From the NCBI GenBank assembly GCA_026708115.1, contig JAPOVL010000053.1:1-63179 (forward strand): a stretch of DNA of 63,179 nt, given 5' to 3'. The notes beneath the pieces are model-generated. The model saw only the letters and a program-made list of their open reading frames with translations, was not told where the DNA came from and did not search any database. Shown here piece after piece: positions 59,899-63,179 of the stretch (position 1 is the stretch's first letter; each line of letters opens with the position of its first letter). Made by a program: the position numbers and the translations under genes. Origin of the DNA: Chloroflexota bacterium (GTDB lineage Bacteria > Chloroflexota > Anaerolineae > Aggregatilineales > Phototrophicaceae).

Positions 59899-62800
59899 GT
59901 GAAGCGACTTAGCTGGGTTGCGCTTGCCCTGATGATCCTGCTGCCTTTGGGCTTGGTCTACACCCAGGACAGGGCCGCTATCTCGCTGGATGTCATCGGC
60001 ATCGACTCAACCGAACTGACCGATATTGCCATCAACGCCAGCATTCTCGACGCCAGCGGTCAACTTGTCTCCGGCCTCGATGTCGACAACTTCTCCATCG
60101 CTGGCGATCTGGCCGGTCTGGCGGCTGTAACCCGCGTGGAGAACGTCACGGACGACGATTTGGCATTTGCCAGCGTCCTGGTCATTGACACCAGCAGCAG
60201 CATGGCCGATCGCCCCTTGCGGCAAGCCAAACAAGCGGCCAGGCAATATGTCAACGCCCTGCGCTCAAATGACCCCGTTGCCATCGTCACCTTCAGCACC
60301 AAAGTGTCCCTGGTTGTGGATTACACAACCGACCGGGATCTGCTTCTTCGCGCTATCGACAGCCTGGCCTATGGTGGGCAAACCGCGCTTTACGACGCCA
60401 CCCACCTCGGCATCGAGATCGCCAACCGCGCCCCGCTTCCGCGCCGCGCCGTCGTGATATTGAGCGACGGCGGCGAATACGGCGACGTCAGCGTCCGCAA
60501 TCGCGACGAAAGCGTCAAGGCCGCGACCGTCAACGGCGTGCCTGTCTACACCGTTGGCTTGGGCTGGTCCATCGACCGCCGCTTCCTGGAACTGGTCTCG
60601 GCGGAAACGAACGCCCAGTTTTACGACTCCCCCAGGCCCGAGCAGTTGCTCAGCATATTCCAGAACCTGGCCTATCTCTTCCGTACCCAATATATCATCA
60701 CCATGAATGCCGATGTGCCCGCCGACGGCATGCGTTACGATTTTTCCCTCGAAGTCACCGCCCCGGACGGCCGCTTCACATCCGGTATGGCGACCTTGCG
60801 CGCGCCCATCCCCATACCGCTGCTATTCTTGCCCGACGATATTTTTGCCGAGGCCCTGCGCGAAAATACCCAGATCAAGGTCGAGATCCTGGCCGACCAA
60901 GACATCGAAAGCATCGAGATCGCGCTCGATGGCGAAGTCGTCTCTACTGACGAGACTTACACCATTGAACCGGCCAAGGAAGCCCCCGGCGAACACCGGC
61001 TGGATATCACCGTCAGCGATGTCGAAGGCGACGTCGGCAGGCTCACAACAGAATTTGAGATCGCGGCCCTGCCGCCCACCGTATCCGACGATTTCCAAGC
61101 GGCGCCCCGGGCCGAAGTCCGTGATGTCGAAGTGATTAGGGTGAATGCCGGCGGCCAGACCGAGATCACCAAGGTCGAGTTTTTCGTCGATGGCGAGCTC
61201 TTCGAAGTTGATGAGGAGGCGCCCTACGAGTTCAATCTCGATCCCTTTGAACTGAGCCCCGGCGAGCATACGCTCAGCATCCGCGCCACCAACGCCAGCG
61301 GTCAGAGTACGACCGTAGACAGTAAATTCGATGTGGAGGTCATTGCCCCACGCCTGGAGATCGAAGGGCTGGCCGAAGACACAGTCATCAGCGACACCGT
61401 CGTTGGCACTGTCTTGGCAACCGGCCAATCGCCGATCACCTCCATCAGCACCGACCCGGGCCTGGCCGTTGTCGTTGAAGACAACCGCATGCAGTTCACC
61501 TTGAATGCCGCCGAGCTGCCGCCAGGAACGAACACGATTGCCCTGCGCGCGGTCGATGCCGCCGGCGCCGAAATCGTCCAGACGCTGCAATTTGAAGTTG
61601 CCGCCCTGCCGCCTACCGTGGAACTCAGCGGCGTCGCGACTGACGCCATCTTGCAGTCGGCCCGCGATGTCGAAGTCCGCGCCGGCGGACAAACGGACAT
61701 CACCCAAATCGAAGTCGCATTTGACGACGGGCCGCGCCAAATCGTCCGCGACGACGTCTTCACGATTCCAGCCCAACAGTTGGGGGACGGCGAGCACGAA
61801 GTCGAAGTGACCGTGCGCAACGCCGGCGGAGAGACCACCACTGTTACGCTGCCCTTTACAATAGCGCTGCCGCCGACGCCGACCTTCACGCCCACAACGA
61901 CCGATACGCCCCTGCCCACGGATACGCCCACCTCGACCCCCACACATTCGCGCACGCCCTTGCCAACGCACACGCCCCTGCCCAGCCAGACGCCCTTGCC
62001 GACGGCAACCGAGTTGCTACCCGCGACTGATATCCCGACCGCTACCGACGATCCCACCGCAACCGGCGCGCCAACAGAGGAGGCTTTATCCGTTGCCACG
62101 GTCGCGCCAACCGACACCCCGCTGCCGCCGGCCACCAATACGCCCCAGCCAACTGACACCAGCGCGCCCGAGCCGACTTTAACTGATACAGCGCCCCCGG
62201 CGAGCTTCACGCCAGTTCCGACCGATACGGCGCTTCCGACGGATTCACCCGAGCCGACCAATACGGCAGCCCCGACCAACACAGCAGCGCCAACCCATAC
62301 GCCCCAGCCAACGGAAACCCACACGGCAATTCCATCTGACACGCCGGAACCAACCGATACATCCGTCCCAACGAACACGCCGGCGCCGACAGACACATCT
62401 CTCCCAACCAACACACCGGAACCAACCGATACAACTGTCCCAACGAACACACCGGTCCCGACCGACACATCCGTCCCAACTGACACGCCCATGCCGACAG
62501 ATACGAACACGCCAATCCCGACCGACACATCTCTCCCAACGAACACGCCGGTCCCAACTGATACCTCCGTCCCAACGGACACGCCCATGCCGACAGATAC
62601 AGACACGCCAGTCCCGACCGACACATCTGTCCCAACGAACACGCCGGTCCCAACTGATACCTCCGTCCCAACTGACACGCCCATGCCGACAGATACGGAC
62701 ACGCCAGTCCCGACCGACACATCTGTCCCAACGAACACGCCGGTCCCGACTGATACATCCGTCCCGACGGACACGCCTATGCCGACAGATACGAACACGC

Positions 62801-63179
62801 CTGTCCCAACCGACACGCCTGTCCCGACTGATACATCCGTCCCGACGGACACGCCCGTCCCGACTGATACGCCCGTCCCTACTGACACCAATACGCCGGT
62901 CCCGACCGACACTGACACGCCTGTGCCAACCGACACCAATTCGCCTGTACCAACCGACACGGACACGCCTGTACCAACTGACACGCCGGTACCAACCGAC
63001 ACAGACACGCCCGAGCCGACAGACACCGACACGCCTGTGCCGACAGACACCGACACGCCTGTGCCGACAGACACCGACACGCCTGTGCCGACAGACACCG
63101 ACACGCCTGTGCCGACAGACACCGACACGCCTGTCCCTACCGACACCGACACGCCTGTCCCTACCGACACCGACACGCC
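59899..63179 (+). CDS. Large secreted VWA/Ig-like protein with Thr-Pro-Asp repeat tail (partial at right edge)
   Basis: An open frame of 1093 codons runs to the window edge without a stop. GTG 59899 has CGGAG 8 bases upstream and gives a signal peptide (1-23, ending VYTQD). The VWA domain (about 92-270) keeps its metal site (Asp97-Thr-Ser99-Ser-Ser101, VVILSDGG). Four or so Ig-like domains follow (about 305-655), with DGEVVST, VEFFVDGELFE and GEHTLSIRATN-type strands. From about residue 655 the rest is Thr/Pro/Asp repeats of the form PTDTPVPTDT. A TATAAT is at 59801-59806. It is probably a cell-surface adhesion or stalk protein; the anchor would lie beyond the window. Confidence 0.88.
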   Translation, partial: MKRLSWVALALMILLPLGLVYTQDRAAISLDVIGIDSTELTDIAINASILDASGQLVSGLDVDNFSIAGDLAGLAAVTRVENVTDDDLAFASVLVIDTSSSMADRPLRQAKQAARQYVNALRSNDPVAIVTFSTKVSLVVDYTTDRDLLLRAIDSLAYGGQTALYDATHLGIEIANRAPLPRRAVVILSDGGEYGDVSVRNRDESVKAATVNGVPVYTVGLGWSIDRRFLELVSAETNAQFYDSPRPEQLLSIFQNLAYLFRTQYIITMNADVPADGMRYDFSLEVTAPDGRFTSGMATLRAPIPIPLLFLPDDIFAEALRENTQIKVEILADQDIESIEIALDGEVVSTDETYTIEPAKEAPGEHRLDITVSDVEGDVGRLTTEFEIAALPPTVSDDFQAAPRAEVRDVEVIRVNAGGQTEITKVEFFVDGELFEVDEEAPYEFNLDPFELSPGEHTLSIRATNASGQSTTVDSKFDVEVIAPRLEIEGLAEDTVISDTVVGTVLATGQSPITSISTDPGLAVVVEDNRMQFTLNAAELPPGTNTIALRAVDAAGAEIVQTLQFEVAALPPTVELSGVATDAILQSARDVEVRAGGQTDITQIEVAFDDGPRQIVRDDVFTIPAQQLGDGEHEVEVTVRNAGGETTTVTLPFTIALPPTPTFTPTTTDTPLPTDTPTSTPTHSRTPLPTHTPLPSQTPLPTATELLPATDIPTATDDPTATGAPTEEALSVATVAPTDTPLPPATNTPQPTDTSAPEPTLTDTAPPASFTPVPTDTALPTDSPEPTNTAAPTNTAAPTHTPQPTETHTAIPSDTPEPTDTSVPTNTPAPTDTSLPTNTPEPTDTTVPTNTPVPTDTSVPTDTPMPTDTNTPIPTDTSLPTNTPVPTDTSVPTDTPMPTDTDTPVPTDTSVPTNTPVPTDTSVPTDTPMPTDTDTPVPTDTSVPTNTPVPTDTSVPTDTPMPTDTNTPVPTDTPVPTDTSVPTDTPVPTDTPVPTDTNTPVPTDTDTPVPTDTNSPVPTDTDTPVPTDTPVPTDTDTPEPTDTDTPVPTDTDTPVPTDTDTPVPTDTDTPVPTDTDTPVPTDTDTPVPTDTDT
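61864..63179 (+). repeat. Low-complexity Thr-Pro-Asp coding repeats ending in 24-bp tandem units
   Basis: Inside the VWA gene, TPT, TDTP and NTP units repeat from 61864. Toward the right edge they become nearly exact 24-bp units encoding PVPTDTDT (for example 63011-63130). Recent unit duplication is likely at the end. Such DNA easily changes unit number and is prone to assembly error. It was checked as a possible CRISPR array and is not one, since it is an in-frame coding repeat with no spacers. Confidence 0.85.

Noticed and set aside
61302..63176. Long minus-strand frame of Val/Ser/Gly repeats opposite the VWA gene
   Set aside because: It is the antisense shadow of the Thr-Pro-Asp repeat; the plus strand has a signal peptide, a VWA metal site and a ribosome site.
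61864..63179. Possible CRISPR array
   Set aside because: Regular 24-bp units without unique spacers, all in frame within a coding region.
1..63179. tRNA or rRNA genes
   Set aside because: Scanning for the TPsiC-arm pattern and long conserved rRNA blocks gave nothing convincing; a tRNAscan run would settle it.

Overview
The window looks like a chromosomal segment of a Chloroflexota bacterium, most likely Anaerolineae-like. This is inferred from gene content only: a stand-alone rpsD, a YacL-type PIN/TRAM membrane protein, a DUF4013 membrane protein, VanW and LytR-CpsA-Psr envelope proteins, a cofE gene, and secreted proteins ending in long Thr/Pro/Asp stretches. By eye the DNA is GC-rich, with a few AT-richer islands: the glycosyltransferase at 2111, the ATPase/PIN pair at 48857-50648, the membrane protein at 54426 and the gene-poor stretch near 39.8-41 kb. 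No rRNA, tRNA, CRISPR array, transposase or phage gene was recognised. Most of the window reads as ordinary chromosome with short operons.

Layout. 0-5 kb: a DUF697-like protein, a small gene coupled to a phytanoyl-CoA-dioxygenase-type enzyme, a GT-C glycosyltransferase, and rpsD with a structured leader. 5-9 kb (minus): heptose-phosphate adenylyltransferase, DUF3052, oligoendopeptidase F, YacL. 9-14.2 kb: a DUF4013 protein behind a Pho-box-like operator, a GT9 glycosyltransferase, and an operon of enoyl-CoA hydratase, a metallophosphatase-like protein lacking metal ligands, and a sulfotransferase-like protein. 14.5-23.3 kb: an atypical protein kinase divergent from a large secreted TSP3/SH3/propeller protein, cofE, a SWIM protein, VanW and a sucrase/ferredoxin-like protein. 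23.5-27 kb: fetA and fetB separated by trmD, a GNAT and yjjX. 27-34.8 kb: a DUF433/DUF5615 toxin-antitoxin pair, a YcaQ-type DNA glycosylase, a BatA-like VWA protein, an FAD oxidoreductase pair and a class IV aminotransferase. 34.8-37.9 kb: thiolase, a single-chain 3-oxoacid CoA-transferase and a Fur regulator. 38-47 kb: a CAP/LysM protein, TetR, a gene-poor 1.5 kb, an ECF sigma factor, subtilase, a TPP enzyme, nitrilase, gatC and a DinB-like protein. 47-63 kb: an LCP protein, the ATPase/PIN pair, an FHA protein coupled to a sulfatase, a beta-lactamase-like hydrolase, a membrane protein, an Ldh-family dehydrogenase, a helical hypothetical, a secreted cyclophilin, DUF2461, and a VWA/Ig-like surface protein running off the right edge.

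The most interesting signals are four. (1) An overlapping two-gene module of a DUF3696-type ATPase and a PIN nuclease (48857-50648) has its own extended -10 promoter and AT-rich composition, and is a candidate defence system. (2) A family of six dispersed intergenic repeats of about 90-100 bp occurs in both orientations; their terminal hairpin stem changes by paired substitutions in several copies. (3) TT(A/C)ACA direct repeats with an 11-bp period lie upstream of the DUF4013 gene and resemble a PHO box. (4) The rpsD leader has two mutually exclusive hairpins.

Many start codons were moved downstream of the longest open frame, using Shine-Dalgarno sites, family N-termini, 4-nt ATGA overlaps or extended -10 promoters that overlap the upstream alternatives.
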